The translations under genes and the position numbers were made by a program. DNA of 6,891 nt from UBA668 sp046052275 (lineage in GTDB: Bacteria > Actinomycetota > Acidimicrobiia > Acidimicrobiales > Ilumatobacteraceae): NCBI GenBank assembly GCA_046052275.1, contig JBJOMQ010000135.1:1-6891 (forward strand), read 5' to 3'. The notes beneath the pieces are model-generated. The model was given only the letters and a program-made list of their open reading frames with translations. It had not been told where the DNA came from and made no database searches. The stretch's first letter is position 1. Every line of letters starts with the position of its first letter. Below, piece after piece: positions 5,934 to 6,891 of the stretch.

Positions 5934-6891
5934 CTACTCCGTCGCCCCACCCCCGTGCGGGCCGAAATCGGAGGGTTCTTCGCCGCCGCCGGTGGTGGTG
6001 GCAGCCTCGTCGCCCGCCCCGTCGCCGGCAGTGAGTACGAGCCGCTGGCGGTGCCGGCTGACGCGCCGGCCGCCGCCGGCATCGGTGCCGAGGGCATCGC
6101 CGCGTGCCACTGCCAGCACGCGCTCGACCGTTGCCGCATCAGGCGGGTAGCCCGTGTCGAGCCAGCGGCGCACGGCCCGGCGGGCCAGGGCGGGCGGCAG
6201 CTCGGCGAGGGCCCGGGCATCGGTGGGGTCGAGGTCGGCGGCCAGGTCGTCGAGCAGGTCGCTGTCGGCCCGGGCCAGGTCGGCCTGGCGTACCAGCACG
6301 GGCACAGGGTCGCGCTGCGAGAGGTCTTCCATCAGGGGCAGCAGCTCGTGGCGCACCCGGTTGCGCAGATGTCGTGGGTCGGCATTGCTGGGGTCGCAGA
6401 CCACTTCGAGACCGAGCGCCGCGCACACGGCCTCGGTCTCGTGGCGGCGCAGTGCCAGCAGCGGTCGACGTGTGCCGGGGCGCATCGCGCCGAGGCCGCC
6501 AACGGCACCGCGCAGCAGGTTGATGAGCACGGTCTCGGCCTGGTCGTCGGCGGTGTGGCCGGTGAGGACGCGATCCGGCAGCGCTGCATAGCGGGCGGCA
6601 CGTGCCCGCGCCTCGAGATTCGGGCCCTCGGCAACCTCGATGCTGAGCGAGCGGAACGAGGCGCCGAGCACGGCGGCGCTGCGGGCGACTACGGCAGCCT
6701 CGTCGGCCGAGCCGGGGCGGAGGCCGTGGTCGACGTGGATGGCCTCGACAGCGCAGCCTGCGGCCACTGCGAGCGCCATCAGCGCCGTTGAATCAGCGCC
6801 CCCGGACACGGCGCACGCAACGGCAGTGCCGGGCGGCGGAAAGCAGCACCGAGGCAGGAGACGTGTGACCGTCTCGGGGAACTGCGGCGGG
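5934..6891 (-). CDS. tilS: tRNA(Ile)-lysidine synthase TilS, 5' end outside window
   Basis: The frame is open from the right edge to a TAG at 5934, giving 318 visible residues. TilS uses ATP to join lysine to C34 of tRNA-Ile(CAU), changing AUG decoding to AUA. The PP-loop SGGADS sits at visible residues 29-34, followed by HVDHGLRPGS, then TGHTADDQAETVLINLLRG, RPLLALRRHET, and the DPSNAD...RNRVRHELLP segment; all are family hallmarks. A GTG at 6809 would start directly at the PP-loop, but the upstream residues (CCFPPPGTAVACA) read as the normal family N-terminus and no start codon is seen before the edge, so the gene is truncated by the window. The C-terminal part holds a short helical tRNA-binding region and a Gly-rich tail; the extra C-terminal domain of longer TilS proteins is absent. 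tilS often lies near hpt and ftsH, but the downstream neighbour here is the phosphatase-like gene. Confidence 0.95.
   Translation of the reverse strand, partial: PPQFPETVTRLLPRCCFPPPGTAVACAVSGGADSTALMALAVAAGCAVEAIHVDHGLRPGSADEAAVVARSAAVLGASFRSLSIEVAEGPNLEARARAARYAALPDRVLTGHTADDQAETVLINLLRGAVGGLGAMRPGTRRPLLALRRHETEAVCAALGLEVVCDPSNADPRHLRNRVRHELLPLMEDLSQRDPVPVLVRQADLARADSDLLDDLAADLDPTDARALAELPPALARRAVRRWLDTGYPPDAATVERVLAVARGDALGTDAGGGRRVSRHRQRLVLTAGDGAGDEAATTTGGGEEPSDFGPHGGGATE

Noticed and set aside
5799..6791. A 330-codon plus-strand open frame
   Set aside because: It is antisense to tilS, whose PP-loop and other motifs are unmistakable; no motif is seen in this frame.
1..6891. Search for tRNA, rRNA, CRISPR arrays, transposases and attachment-site repeats
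   Set aside because: No cloverleaf, regularly spaced repeat, transposase motif or long terminal repeat was recognised by eye; nearly all the DNA is accounted for by coding frames.

Overview
This is a gene-dense, very GC-rich window with short intergenic gaps. GTG is used as a start beside ATG. It holds a DUF2510-scramblase protein and an SDR/PlsC-like gene pair of a kind I associate with actinobacteria. The most likely source is an actinomycetote, possibly a member of the Acidimicrobiia; that is inference from gene content and composition only. No rRNA, tRNA, CRISPR array, insertion sequence or phage gene was seen.

Left part: a Nudix hydrolase with the CoA-pyrophosphatase signature runs leftward off the window (1-611, minus). 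A 73-bp divergent gap separates it from a rightward membrane fatty-acid-hydroxylase/sterol-desaturase-type gene (685-1875). The 3' end of that gene overlaps the end of the long leftward cluster tail to tail, by about 115 bp.

Minus-strand cluster, in transcription order from right to left: tilS, encoding tRNA(Ile)-lysidine synthase (its 5' end is outside the window, 6891-5934); a phosphatase-like protein whose catalytic loop has lost Cys and Arg (5872-5363); a DUF2510-scramblase protein (5298-4414); an SDR-fold protein lacking YxxxK (4318-3344); a PlsC-like protein lacking HX4D (3342-2716); and an alpha/beta hydrolase with an intact triad (2714-1761). The last three genes are joined by 1-nt stop/start gaps and are almost certainly co-translated. 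Gaps of 61-95 bp separate the others, so co-transcription of the whole set is only plausible.

How they may work together: scramblase, PlsC-like, hydroxylase and Nudix-CoA genes all point to membrane lipid or acyl-CoA metabolism, while tilS is a housekeeping translation gene. The most unusual feature is that three of the cluster's proteins keep recognisable enzyme folds but have lost textbook catalytic residues (phosphatase HCX5R, SDR YxxxK, acyltransferase HX4D). They may be binding or regulatory proteins, or enzymes with altered chemistry. No wholly new system can be claimed from sequence alone.
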